DNA from: Neoceratodus forsteri
Taxonomy: Eukaryota > Chordata > Ceratodontiformes > Ceratodontidae
Assembly: GCA_016271365.2 (NCBI GenBank)
Contig: CM028131.1
Span: 175,650,501-175,714,500, forward strand
Length of the DNA: 64,000 nucleotides
Reading direction: 5' to 3'
Part shown: in pieces, positions 1 to 11,310 of the stretch
Position numbering within the stretch: position 1 is the stretch's first letter
Layout: each line of letters starts with the position of its first letter
Position numbers and translations under genes: made by a program
The notes under the pieces: model-generated
Databases searched by the model: none
What the model was told of the DNA's origin: nothing
The model's input: the letters and a program-made list of their open reading frames with translations, nothing else

Positions 1-206
1 TTCGTGGTCGGCTTTGAAGAATGCAGACATGTTCCCGGTCCACCAAAGACTGTCGTGCTGGCCTTCGGAGGTAAGTATGAGGTGGGGGGTGTGGGGAGGT
101 GGATGCACAGAGGGTGGGCACAGGTTAGGGGAGGGAGCAAGACAATCAACGAGTGACCGTTTTTTGTTTGTAGGTCTTTTTTTTCTTTTAGGAAGATGAT
201 GCAGGA

Positions 207-600
207 CTTTTGCCACACTGGGGTGGGCTCCCAGCATGGCAGCTGTAAGTTTTTTGGGGGGGCCAGTGGAGCCGATGGGGGATTGAGCACCCCCGTCAGC
301 CATACAGAGGTTTGCCATGCTGGGGTGGGCTCCCAGTGTGGCACGTGGAAGTATATTGGGGGCAGCAGACGGACATTTGCCATGCTGGGGTGGGCTCCCA
401 GCATGGCACGTGGAAGTGTGTTTGGGGGGCAGCAGATGGACATTTGCCACATTGGGGTGGGCTCCCAGCATGGCTCCCGGAAGTGTGTATTGGGGGCCCG
501 GAGCTGACGGAGGATTGGGTACCCCCATCAGCCATACGCTGTACGGGGGAGCACATGAGCACGCTGGGGTGGGCCTCCCAGCATGCACCTATGTGTTTGT
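207..600. repeat. Minisatellite with hairpin-forming unit
   Basis: About five copies of a unit built on GCCATGCTGGGGTGGGCTCC followed by CAGCATGGCACGTGGAAG, at about 210, 312, 378, 444 and 556. The central ones are about 66 bp apart. CATGCTGGG and CCCAGCATG within a unit are complementary, so each copy can fold into a short hairpin. A second sub-unit (about 258-312 and 493-541, with CCCCC-TCAGCCATAC) is interspersed, giving a higher-order pattern. The array is open in several reading frames, but this follows from low stop-codon density and I do not call a gene. Confidence 0.8.
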
Positions 601-1312
601 GGGAGGGAGGAGGGAGGGGGAAGAACTGTCTATGACAGACAGTTCAGATGCAGTGCCAGAAGGTAAATTTTTAGAAGAAACAATTCCAGACTTTCACATA
701 GCTCCGAAGGCTTCCAGAACTGTACTGTGGTACTGTCTATGAGCAGATAGGAACTGCAGGTAACTGCTTCCTGTTTCCTGGTGAAATCAGAATTCAGAAT
801 CAGATTCTGATTCATATTACAACATTTTGGGAATTAGGATTTTCAAGATCCAATTCCAAAAATGAAAAATCTTATCAGAATCTGACGGTCCAGATTCCTC
901 AAATCTGAGCACTAGTGTGGCAGAAAATGCAAAGTGCTAAATAATAAAGGTGCAATAGTGAAACTACACATATGTATAAAGCCCTTGAACACATTAAAAC
1001 AGCACAGTGGTCAGCATATTACAATAAGAAATTTCAATAGTTACAGACTGGGATTTACACTATAAATGTGTTTTCTTCTGTTAAAGTCAAGAGGCAGTAA
1101 CTTGTCTGCAAGATATAAAAATGGAGCATCTAGAGACTGCAATGAAAGTATATGCAAATAATGATATCTAAGTTTAAATCTTCAAAGCAGTCGAAGCAGC
1201 CGTGATGACCAAAGGAAGAGAAAAAACCTGGGGGGGGGGTTGGAAATGGAAGGAAGGATAAGCAGAGGGAAAAACATCAAAAAGAGATGGTATGAAAATA
1301 TTGTATACATAC
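601..1312. other. Unassigned spacer
   Basis: No coding region or known repeat family recognised. A near-perfect 17-bp palindrome (GAATCAGATTCTGATTC, 797-813) is the only structure noticed. Confidence 0.5.
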
Positions 1313-1975
1313 AGTTTATTTAGTTATTTATTTATTTATTGAAAAGTTTCAACAAGAAAGGCACACTGAGCAACAAGTTGTTCATTCCCAGGAGCATCCT
1401 GGGGGAAAAGAGAGTGGGAATGCAACATTTATGGCACAGTTATCATTCATAATTGAAATTACATACCTACTATACATACATATACATAATTGAAAATATA
1501 TATAATACTGGAAATGCAATGTAACATATACAAGGAGATTATGATTAAAGTGCTTAAGGTTTACAGTTATGTATAGAGAGCCCAAATACTACACAGGGAA
1601 CGGGGCAGGGGTAACAACATTCTTAGACAATTACAAGGCTACATACAAGGGTAAATCTTAAAATTGGCTAAGAGCTAAATAAAGTTGGCATACTTTAGAC
1701 ATTTACAGCTGAATTGCAGAGCTGACCCAACTAAATTGGTAGTGCAGGATCAGGTTGCGAGTCATAGACAGGTTTAGTGACTTTATGAGACCTAGCAGGA
1801 GGAATGTAGCACAGTTGCAAGTGTGAGAAACAAAGTTGTAGAGATATAGAGATGGACGAAGGAGAAGAGGAATATCTAATCTGATGGGGGAGCAAGTTCC
1901 AAAGCTTAGGGAAGTAGGGAAGAAGATACAGTGGCACAATCAACTAGACACATAATACAGCGTCAGAAACAAGAT
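1313..1975 (-). mobile_element. L2-clade LINE, 3' end only
   Basis: On the minus strand the segment ends in an AAATA-type tail (TTTATTTATTTATT at 1320-1341 on the + strand), the usual 3' terminus of L2 elements. Minus-strand translation at 1731-1943 contains FPKLWNLLPHQIRYS, which resembles the conserved C-terminal LWNSLP-IR block of L2 ORF2. The rest of ORF2 is absent, so this is a 5'-truncated copy. The 5' limit is approximate. Confidence 0.65.
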
Positions 1976-2776
1976 AGCAAAATCATTTTTTGAGAAAAGG
2001 ACTTAGCTGAAATTGGCTGTTCAGTCCTGCCACTGTCTAGCCCCTCTCACATAAATCCAAAAAGACTCTTAGGCTGCCATTAGATTTAGAACGTATAGGT
2101 TTTTAGGATGTGTGTACATGTTGTGGCACAGCAAGGGTTAAGCAAAATGCCATTAAAGTCCCCCTACCACTCCAACGTCTAGTGAGAAAATCTTTCTCTG
2201 TGGTGAATAATTCAAACGTGTGATCTCTGGCTGCAAAGGATTTGGCTAGCTAAAGCATTTCTTCGACTTCTTGCTATGTTTATCCTTGAGGTGCTCTCCA
2301 GTGTGAATTTTCAACTTTTTAGAAGTCTATCAAGTGTAAAACATGTGGCAAGAGCACACTGCCATATAGATCACTACTGATTTGTGTACAGTTACAAAAA
2401 TGTTTGATCTTCTCTACTGTGTTAGTGCAGGGATTAATGAAATTCCTTGTGATCCTGATGTTAACTAAAATTTTACATGTACCACACCTGAAATTTCTAG
2501 GTACAGTGGGAGGGGTAACCAATTTTGAACTTCATTCTTGAGGCTGTTAGAAGGTGTGTGTAAACTAATCTGCCAGGTTACATACCCTTCTGTACACTGA
2601 CCCTGAGGGTATTATGATATACAGCCTTTATATTTGGACCATATTGTAAGATGTTACAATTTTGTATTTTTCTCACTCTGAAAGCCTGCGCACTGTGGGT
2701 AGTAACAAAATGGGGGGGGGGGCCAGGTGCTTTGTTTCTTTCCTGCCTTTCCTTTCTCTGCATGACAATCTCCCTA
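1976..2776. other. Unassigned spacer
   Basis: No gene or repeat family recognised. A G-run (2713-2722) and short open frames without recognisable motifs are all that is visible. Confidence 0.4.
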
Positions 2777-2797
2777 TTCAGGAATAGGGATGGGTGA

Positions 2798-5540
2798 AGT
2801 GGCCCCAATTCACTCTGCGAAGTGATTCGCGGAGTGAAGGTGAATTCGCGGAGTGCTCCGCAAAGTGAAGCAGAGTACTTCACGTTATAATGGTAACGCG
2901 AAGTCCATTGAAAACAATGATTTCACGTTACTCCACCTTCCCAAACCACTACTCCACCAATTCTTAAGGTGAAGTACATTAAAAACAATGTACTTTGCCT
3001 CACTTCGCCTGTTTTAAGCTCCAAAGGTGAATTTTGCAGTGATTCATGGATTTAAGGTCACGTGGGCTCTAGATTGTTCTGCACAGCCTCAGTTTGGGTA
3101 GAGTGTGTAGGAAGCTGTAGGAGGCAATCTGCTTTGAGAGCTCTCTGTGATTCAAACCTTCTAAAAGCTGTTAAAAAGCCTTTTAGAATAATTTTTGTTG
3201 CTGAAACTTTAGTTCATCGATTATAGGAAACCCTCCTGTGCTCATATCATCAAGCTTTTATTGTTTGTGTGTGGATTTTGAATGCTAATGTACAACATTC
3301 AGACTGTGTACTGAGAGACAGTGGAAGTGTGCTTTGGGGAGGGGAGTATCTGTGGTGTAGGTAGATTAACTTGGAGAAAAAGGCAATGCTTTCTGTTTTG
3401 GTGATATTTTTCTTGTATAACTGTGTTAATGTACACAGAGTAATACTTTTAATAATTCTTGCCATTTTTTTGCTGATTGTTGTGGTGCAGCAGTGCATAA
3501 TTTTAGTTTGTTTAAAATATTTGGTTATATTACTGAACTTTTCAATTTGCTATGGATTACTTAGTGTGTGTGTATATGAGTATGTGTGTGGCACATGTCA
3601 TCAAACCAGACACCTTTATTGTGCTATTTAATAATTTCAGCAATGTGAACCTGCAATCCACTGCAGCTGTCTGATTTTTGTACTTCTTTGTGGTATCTTT
3701 ACTGATACTAGAACTAGTGACTGTTTCTGCAGCTGTGCAGTATACTGCCCCCATAGCCCGCCTACCGGCAAAGGTATTCTTTCCCAGATTTGAATTTCTG
3801 ATGGTGAGCACTAGTTAGGTGTTTTGCCTTTGTGTCTGCATCTCTTCAGTGTGCAGTGCAATCTTAACTGTCTGTGCATTTGCATCTCTTTATGGCCCAA
3901 TTTCCATCTGTAACTTATTATAAGTCACAGTTGTTTCTTTGGCTTCCCTTCAGAGTACTGGACAGGTGTGGTGCATAATTCTGCATGAACATTGTACTCA
4001 TTAATATGTGTTTTTAAGTCAGGACCATCATCACGAGTTACTCGTGATACAAATCACGTTCTTCATCATCACGGTCACAAATGCAGTCACAAATCACGAT
4101 TCACGATCACATCACGAATCACAACATTAATTCTTTTACTAGTTACTTGGATGTATTGTAAGCATGTTTTGTAGTATCTCACCAGGCTTCACCACCCCAC
4201 CATTGTACTCATTAATGAGCATTTTTAAGTCAGGGAGTTTTGTGCTACAGCTCATTGGGGAAGTACAGCCATAGGCATTTGTGTTCCTTCCCGTACAGCA
4301 TGTGAGTTACAGTACTGTAAGTAGTGGTGGTAAGTGACCCAATTTGCTCCATGAAGTCATTCACTGAGTAACATGGAATCTGCGAAGAACTCCACAATGT
4401 GAAATGGAGTACTTTACGTCATAATGAGGAACGCGAAGTCCATTGAAACCAATGTATTATTCTGCCTTCCCCAAACCACTTCTCCACCAATTTTAAAGTA
4501 AAGTACATTGAAATCAATGTAATTTGCCTCACTTCACCATGTAATTGAGCTCCAAATGAAATTCTGCAGTTATTCATGGGATTGCAGGTCACATGGGCTC
4601 TAGATTGTTTGGCACAGCCTCAGTTCTGGCCTGGGTAGTGTGTGTGCAGTGGTAGCTGGAGACAGTTTGCTCTTAGAGCTCTGCAATTCAAAACCTCTAA
4701 AAGCTGTTTAAATGCCTTTTGAGTAATATTTTTGCTAAAAATTTAGTGCATCGATTGTAGGAAACCCTCTTGTGCTCATATCATTGAGTGTTTATTGTTT
4801 GTGTGTGGATTTTGAATGTTAATTTAGAACAGTCAGTCTGTGTACTGTGAATTGTGGTTTGGGGGCGGGGTGGTGTAGGTAGATTGGGAGAAAAAGGCAG
4901 TCTTTCTGTTTTGTTTATATTTTTCTTGTACAACTGTGTTAATGTGCACACAGTAATATTTTCAGTAATGCTTGACATTTTTTGCTGATTGTTGTGGTGT
5001 AGCAGTGTACAATTTGTCTGTTTAAAGCATTTGGTTATATTACTAAAGGGTTTCAATTTGCTACGCATTACTTGAGTGTGCATGTGAGTGTGTATGCGAT
5101 GCATGCCATTAAATCAGACACCTTTTATTGTGTTACAGAGTAATTGCAGCAGTGTGAACCTGCTATCTACCACACCTGCATGGATTTTTTATACTGCTTT
5201 GTGGTATCTTTACTGGTAGTGGATTGTTACTGCCGTGCACTAATCCCCCAACTGGCAAAATGTATTCCTTTCCAGATTTGGATTTGTGACTTGTGAGCAC
5301 TGGTTAGGTGGTGTTGTGTTGCCTTTTTGTATGCATCCCTAGAGTGTGCAGTGCAATCTTAATCTGTCTGTGTGTTTGCATGGCACCATTAATTCTGTGA
5401 GACTGCATTTCTTGTTATACTCACTTTTCACTTCGTCAGCACTAGGGAGTTTTCTGGACACAAGACAGTAGCACTTTGGGGATGCACATTCATTCTGGTG
5501 ACTGTGTGGGTGGGATGCTGCCAGTATTGTTGTCACTCCA
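2798..5540. repeat. Internal tandem duplication in hAT element
   Basis: Two head-to-tail copies of a ~1.2-1.5 kb unit: about 2798-4330 and 4331-5540. Anchor matches in the same order include AACGCGAAGTCCATTGAAA (about 2895 and 4430), the block around CTCTAAAAGCTGTT (about 3160 and 4695), TTTATTGTTTGTGTGTGGAT (3258 and 4790) and the block around TTTTTCTTGTA(T/C)AACTGTG (3409 and 4920). Divergence and indels show the duplication is old. The first copy is longer because it holds the 4024-4201 insertion. Confidence 0.75.
4024..4201. repeat. TCACGA-rich palindromic insert
   Basis: The segment carries repeated ATCACGA/TTCACGA-type heptamers and a near-perfect 19-bp palindrome ATCACGAGTTACTCGTGAT (about 4030-4048). 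It is flanked by similar ~34-bp direct copies, CATTGTACTCATTAAT plus TTTTTAAGTCAGG, at 3990-4023 and 4202-4236. The second copy of the surrounding 1.5-kb unit lacks it. Whether it is a tandem slip or an insertion with duplicated flanks cannot be decided from this copy. Confidence 0.6.
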
Positions 5541-5705
5541 CCTTACTTCATGTTTAAGGTGGAATGACAACGTGAAGTAATAATAACAAGGTGAAGTGAG
5601 CCTTTCCTATGGGGCACTCCACGTAGCGAAGTGCCAACATGTAGTGGCCACTTCGCGTTCACTTCGCCAGCAGATTTTAAATTTGCTGCATCTCTATTCA
5701 GGAAT

Positions 5706-6478
5706 TACACCTCCTTAACAGCAGCATCTATCTTACTTTGAGCATTTCGCAGAAACATATCCATCATCTCTTCAAAACAATCTTTAAAACTAGAATCATG
5801 TGTATGAATATGCTTAAGGTGGAAAAACAGGATCTTGGGAATACTACAGGTCATGTGTTTGGAACTGCAGGAACTCAAGTGGAGCAATATGTTTCTTTCT
5901 GAAGCTTTTGGTATAGATCCACTTCTACTGAGACATCAATTAATTTGCCAATAATGCAGCACAAATTAATACTTGTTCTGCTCTTGGAAACACTAAACCT
6001 CATATTTTTATTTGTGTTAAGTATCGATTTGACTGATTTGTAATTCTTGACCAGGAAAGTCATATTAAGTCGTGGTAGCTTTTCTCCAGGTATGTCCTGG
6101 TGGGTGGGTAATTCTTGTTTTATTGACTGGGCAAACATTGGCCATGATACCGGGAAACATCCTTATTTTTCTTTGATAAATGCCATGGGATCTTTAACTT
6201 CCACCTGGACAGTGACCATAGATGGGCAAAAGGGACTTGGATGTAATGTAGTGTTTTACAAAACACTTGAGGTCTGATTCGCTGCCTTTTCAGGTCAAAA
6301 ACAGATACTGTGTGTATCTTTTGTAACAATCCATTCAAAATATGGATTTACATCAGGAACATAGGCATATTTTGAATACTAAAGGCCCAAATAAAGGTTA
6401 GAATAATTGGGGGTAAAATGACCCCAATCACTGTTCCCTTAACCTGTAAATAAAACTGATACATGAACATGAAGGAAT
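5706..6478 (-). other. Unassigned, possible degraded coding remnant
   Basis: Two overlapping minus-strand open frames (5705-5887 and 5875-6138) read protein-like sequence, for example GEKLPRLNMTFLVKNYKSVK and FEEMMDMFLRNAQSKID. Composition looks more like real protein than the low-complexity shadows nearby, and a third minus frame at 6120-6338 continues it. I do not recognise the family. It might be a fragment of a transposon protein or of a processed host transcript. Confidence 0.25.
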
Positions 6479-6479
6479 T

Positions 6480-7475
6480 GCCATTTATTTATTTATTTGC
6501 TTTTGGTAACCGGTGAGTGCACTAGGCATAGAAATGCCTATTTTCAGGCATGACCTGGGAGAATACAAGTTGAAATAATAATCACACCATGTGATGCAGC
6601 ACATGAAAGAGATAACAGTGAGAAGGGGTCAAATACAATCAACATAGGGATAGGGAGAAATGCAGTAGAAGGACAGTCAGGATACAGACAATACAGTATT
6701 AGACAAAGTCAAAAGCATGGATATGTGCAAAACAAATAAATACAATGACCAAAAGGATAAATGGACATGTTATAAACAGCATACAATAAGTGCCCTTAGA
6801 GGTAGTAAGCTTTGAGAAGGTAGAGACAGAGGAGGAGAGGCAGGAGTAGAGGAGAAAGAGGGATAGGTGAATGAGAAATGAATAATGGGAGGGTCATGGG
6901 AAAGAGGTGAGGAAGAGGCTGGAGGGAAATAAATGCAGAGTGGTAAGGATGGATGGGGAACAAAAGATCTAAGGTGGATAGAAGCAAGTGCAGGGGTTAG
7001 AAGCACATAGATGGTCACGATGAAGAACTAAATCCCCCCCAAACCTAGAAGGAAATTAATGGTTATGGATGTGGGGGTAAGTGATATTGTGTTTCTGTTC
7101 CAGAAAAATATTCCAAGGCATGCAAGCCTCCCGGTGATGAAGGAGGCACAATACGTTCCTAACTGGGACTAAGAAGGATAAAAGACAGATTGTTAGGAGC
7201 TGGTCTGTCCACCTGATAGGTTGTTTCACACTTGTGTGCATTTTCCAAATGCTGGAGACTGAAGCTGAGCTGGTCTATGCTTCAGCGAGTGAATTCAGAT
7301 GGGGTTAAGATTTCGAGGCAGAGAGAAGGCTGACTATAAGAGTAATTGACCTTTCCAACAGCCATTTCATTTAGAAAGTCCCAATCGGAGGTAGAAGAGT
7401 ATGTAAATGTCTCTACCAAAGGGTGAAGGTAGAAGTTCCCAAGTGAGTGGAGATCAGCAAGCTGATGCATTGCCA
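6480..7475 (-). mobile_element. L2-clade LINE, 3' part
   Basis: Begins on the + strand with TTATTTATTTATTTGC followed by TTTTGGTAACCGGTGAGTGC and AAATGCCTATTTTCAGGCAT. The same 3' terminal block occurs at 57660-57735 (minus) and, on the + strand, at about 24150-24226, so it defines a shared L2 family. The copy is 5'-truncated within the C-terminal/3' UTR region. The upstream edge, where it meets the older + strand L2, is approximate. Confidence 0.65.
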
Positions 7476-7622
7476 TCACAATTCACTGATGACACAGTCC
7501 TATATGCCTGCAAACCTTCAGTGGTCAAAGCCCACAAGGAGCTCCAGACCAAATACAATCTTCTCCATCTTAACCCTGCTCAGTTCAAACTTCTTCTAAA
7601 TGCCAGAAAAACAGAAGTCATG
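7476..7622 (+). pseudogene. Old L2 reverse transcriptase, piece 1 of 3
   Basis: Plus-strand translation gives FTDDTVLYACKPSVVKAHKE and ends in NARKTEVM. This is the catalytic F-x-DD block and the following K-T-x-x-M strand of an L2 reverse transcriptase. The reading is cut at GAAGTCATG (7614-7622) and resumes at 13665 with FICSNHQ..., so a 6-kb insertion lies between. The first Ala of FADD is Thr here. The copy lacks the endonuclease and fingers domains, being 5'-truncated or interrupted upstream. Confidence 0.75.
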
Positions 7623-8614
7623 TCAATCAATCAATCAGTCAATCCAAATCTTTATTTATCCAGGCGAACATCATTGAGCAGAGCTCTTTTACAAGATGGA
7701 CCTGGTTAGAACAGGGTCGGGTAACATCCATCATAAAAACATATAAATACATGTAAATAAGTATATAAGCACAAACACAATAGTGCAGTAATAGGGGAGT
7801 CAAATGATAAAAGGAAGACAAGGCAAGCCATAACAGAGGAGGATTCAAATATAAGGGGGCAGGTCCATCATTGAACCATGCAACTGTATATAAACTTGTT
7901 CTCTGTATAGAAGTATCAGTTAGTTCATTTACCAGGGGCAGTCACTAGTACTAGGCATGAAAATGGCTTGGAGAACCACCAACTAATGGCAAATGGGGTA
8001 CCAGGAGGGGTATGTAATATGTAAGCGAAGGATAAACATTGTGAGAAGTGAAGTCCCAAGGATAGGTCGGTAGAACTGATGCGGCGGTGGGGGCCTACAG
8101 GGAGAGGGAAAAGGGAGTTAGGACTTTTATATTGTGACTGCATGTAGATTGTGGATGAGTGCAGTATAGAGTTGTGAAAAGAAGGCTGGAGAAAGCGGGA
8201 AGATAGACCAGTATCAAAGGGAGGACACAGGCATCAAGGTGTTACATGAAAGCATGATGACAGACCGGGGCCAAGGAGGAGACAAGCACTAGAAGTAATT
8301 TGTTCATGGTTAAATGGTACAGGTTAGCATGATGACAATTTATGGTCATGGGAAACAGTTGCACTGATAATTTCTGAGACGTGAATATAAGAGCTTGAAA
8401 GATAAGATGCCGATGGGTGACCTCAGTTTCAGTTTTTTTTGCAATTTATTCAACAAGGAGGACAGTGTAAAGATTATAGCAGCCTTGCCAAAGCGAGAGT
8501 TAACTTTGGGAACCATCAGTAGGAGAGATTTTCAAGTTCTCAGGGAGTAATTGCCTATTGGTTTTATAGGAAGACAGTCTGTAATGTATTAGGGTAGTTT
8601 TTTGGAGATGCCTA

Positions 8615-8809
8615 TCAGGGTTCATAAGACTGCATTTTATCACACCTGTATTGGAGAGAACTCCACCCCACTGATTGATATAGGGAACAGTGGTGAGTGG
8701 AATAAGGCAGGCCTGTGATGAACCTCAAAGCTCTATGATATAATGTGTCAAGTTTGGTGAGGTAAGAAATGGGACACTGACTGTAGAGGATGTTGGCATA
8801 ATCTGTCAA
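8615..8809 (-). pseudogene. L2 ORF2 C-terminal piece (frameshifted)
   Basis: Minus-strand reading contains DYANILYSQCP, KLDTLYHRALRFITG and HHCSLYQSVGW, the conserved C-terminal block after the L2 reverse transcriptase (compare DYADIIYDQCLD at about 17815 on the + strand). It directly follows the 8894-11269 frame in the element but in a different phase, showing a frameshift between about 8810 and 8894. The 3' UTR to the TTGA tail occupies 7643-8614. Confidence 0.8.
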
Positions 8810-8893
8810 GGATGGAAAGGTTGATTGTACCAGCTGTAGTTTGGCATCTCTAGCTAAGAAGTGGGCTATCCTAAAGAACAGGCCAAATCTCTG

Positions 8894-11269
8894 TCATAAT
8901 TGTTTGAGTAATTCTTCAATGTGCTCTATAAAGGAGAGCCTACGGTCCAGCCATACTCCCAGGTATTTGAATTTAGGGACAAATTCCAACTTCTCACCAA
9001 GAATTGTAGTAATCTGTGGCACAGGATCTGATAGGGCTGAATTTACCATTTGGGCTGAGGGAGAAAAGAGCATTGCTTTTGTTTTCTTGACATTAAGTAA
9101 TAGTTTTTGGTTTAGGAGTTGGTGTTGCAGCAGGTTGAACTCAGATTGAAGGTCATTACATGCAGATTGTAATGATGGGTGGCTTATGTAAAGAACTGTG
9201 TCATCTGCAAACAGATGAATGTTGGCCTTAGTTATGCTTTCATCAATACTGTTGATGTATATTGCAAATAAGATCAGTCCTAAGATAAAACCCTGGGGAA
9301 CACCTCTTAGGTGAGGTTTGAGAGTTGAGAGATCTCCTTCCACTTTCACCTGCTGGAAATGATCAGAGAGGTAGTTGTTGAACCACTGTAAACATAATGG
9401 GTCAGCACCTAGTGAGGTCAGGGATGAGAGTAGCAGAGAATGGTAGACGGTGTCGAAGGTCTTGCTCAGGTCCAAGAATACGGCGCAGGTGTAATTCCTG
9501 TTGTCTAGCTCTCTTTGCCAGTCATTAGTCACTTTGGCAAGTGCTGTGATGATGCTATGTTTAGCTCTAAACCTTGATTGGACTGGATTAAGCAGGTTAT
9601 TAGCTTCTAGATACTGCCTCAGCTGGTTACTTACAACTTTTTCCAGTAATTTTGACAAGACTGTGAGAATCGAAATTGGTCTGTAATTATTTAGATCACA
9701 GGGATTTCCAGACTTGAACAGGGGTATGATGTGTGCTATTTTCCATATTGAAGGAATGGATCCTTGAGTTAATGATAGGTTAAATAAATGGGTAATGGGC
9801 ACAGCTAACACATGGATGGCCACCTTCAAAAAATATGAGTCGAGGGTATCCGCACCAGCACTTTTTTTTACATCCAGTTTTAGCAATAGGTCTTCAACTT
9901 CTTTCAGAGTAGTAGGACACAAGGAGAAGACTGAATCAGTGATGCTAGGATCTGCACCTTGATTATCCACTTGAAAGGGTATCAAATTCACAGGGGAATT
10001 GTCGAAGGCTAAGCCTGCAGTCGCAAAGTGATTATTGAAGGCATCCAGAACTTCCAGTCTGTCACAAATGGTGTTATTGTTCAAGGAGATTTCATCAGGT
10101 AGTGAGCCACCAGACATGTGACCAGACAAGTCCTTGACAGTTTTCCAAAATTTTGTAGGATTTTTGGAGGTAGAGAGAAATTCAGAATGATAGTATACAG
10201 CTTTTGTATCGCTAACCATTCTAGTACATGAGTTTCGTGCCCTTTTGAACTTGCACCAGTCCGCAGCAGACTGGGTTTTACGTGCTCTTTTCCATAGGTT
10301 ATCTCTTTCAGTCAATGCAGATTTTAATAATGGTGTGAACCATCTACATGCATTTTTTGCTATTCGCACCTTAACTATAGGGGCATATTTATTTAGGGCA
10401 TCTAGGATAATTTTGCTGAATATGTTGAATGCTGATTGCATGTTTTTTGCCAAATAGAACTCTTGCCAATACAAGGAGTGTTTCAGTTCATTTATGTAGG
10501 CAGTGAGATCAAAGTTCTGTCTAGATCTCTTGGCAGCAAACTTCAGCGAAGTAGTAGGTTTGTTGCTTGATCTTATGCAAGCAATACATGAGGGATCACT
10601 GATATCACTGAAGAAGGTGCCAGCAAAGGAGAAGAGATGTGGTTTATTCACTAGGATAACATCTAGCAGGGAGCTGTTATCCATGTTCTTTTTATTTACT
10701 CGTGTTGGTTTGACAATGAGTTGTGATAATCCATGGGTGTCACAGAAAGCTACGAGAGGAGCGGAGGTTTTAGATAACCAGTCTAAATTAAGATCCCCAA
10801 GAGTAATTATTTCTGAGGATTGTTGTTCAATGATATTACTCAGATGATGTAACAATTGTAGATCAGCAGAAGGAGGTCTATAGCACCCTATGATACATAA
10901 TGTTGAAGTGTGCGAGATGGTGACTTGAAGAGACAGACATTCATAAGCATTTGCAACAGATAAAGCACTCAGACAGGATGCTGTATACCTATCCTTGACA
11001 TAGATGGCAACCCCTCCACCCCTGGAGTGTCTGTCTGCTCTAAATAGTAAATAGTTAGGGATATTAACTTCCCTGTCAGAGGTGGCAAGTCTAAGCCAGG
11101 TTTCTGAAACCACTAGGATGTCTGGTTGAGTATGGAAGACCCAGGCCTGGATCATGGAGAACTTTTTTAACAGACTGCATACATTAATGTGGAGGAAACT
11201 CATGCCTTTCAGCGTGGCAAGGTCAGAGGACGATGTGATTGCAGCTGGTGACACTGGATTGAGCTCCAC
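8894..11269 (-). pseudogene. L2 ORF2: APE endonuclease + reverse transcriptase
   Basis: A 791-codon open frame, the longest in the window. Residues ~20-240 are an APE-type endonuclease: HINVCSL (26-32), SETWL (55-59), YRPPS and GDLNLDW (158-164). The SDH motif near the domain end reads SDP (residue 226 is Pro where the catalytic His is expected). The reverse transcriptase follows: NYRPIS (528-533), FLDLSKTFDTV (598-608, catalytic Asp 600), GVPQG (656-660), FADD (687-690) and KYLGVWLD. It belongs to the L2 clade by these motifs and the L2-style tail. The frame stops at HIEELLKQL and the C-terminus continues in another frame (8615-8809), so a frameshift inactivates it. The frame is open upstream of 11269 without an obvious Met. 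Confidence 0.85.
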
Positions 11270-11310
11270 ATTTCCTGAGCACAGGAGAAGAAGGAGTAAA
11301 AGTTTTCTTA
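11240..11310 (-). other. 2A-like peptide region of L2 ORF2
   Basis: Just before the endonuclease the minus strand encodes a leucine run followed by CSGNVELNPVSP. It resembles the virus-like 2A oligopeptide (consensus D-V/I-E-x-N-P-G-P) known at the N-terminus of several APE-type non-LTR elements, but with Asn for Asp and V-S replacing G-P. It is probably a decayed 2A sequence. Compare the better preserved one at 62861-62887. Confidence 0.5.

Larger units (their letters stand above)
2785..5696. mobile_element. Complete non-autonomous hAT element
   Basis: The 2,912-bp segment is flanked by a perfect 8-bp direct repeat TTCAGGAA (2777-2784 and 5697-5704), the target duplication length of hAT transposons. 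Its ends are short inverted repeats: TAGGGATG on the left (2785-2792) and CATCTCTA on the right (5689-5696), the complement of TAGAGATG. This fits the hAT terminal pattern. Subterminal regions are rich in GCGAAGTG/CACTTCGC motifs on both sides (2815-2870 and 5625-5670), as expected for transposase-binding repeats. No transposase coding sequence is present; the inside is mostly two diverged copies of a ~1.5-kb unit. It must have been moved by a transposase supplied elsewhere. Confidence 0.8.

Noticed and set aside
196..742. Overlapping open frames of 88-141 codons on both strands at the window start
   Set aside because: They lie in the tandem repeat; periodic sequence without stops opens several frames at once, and no domain is visible.
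6770..7018. Ser/Pro/Leu-rich minus-strand frames
   Set aside because: They come from purine-rich L2 3' UTR sequence; two frames are open together and both are low complexity.
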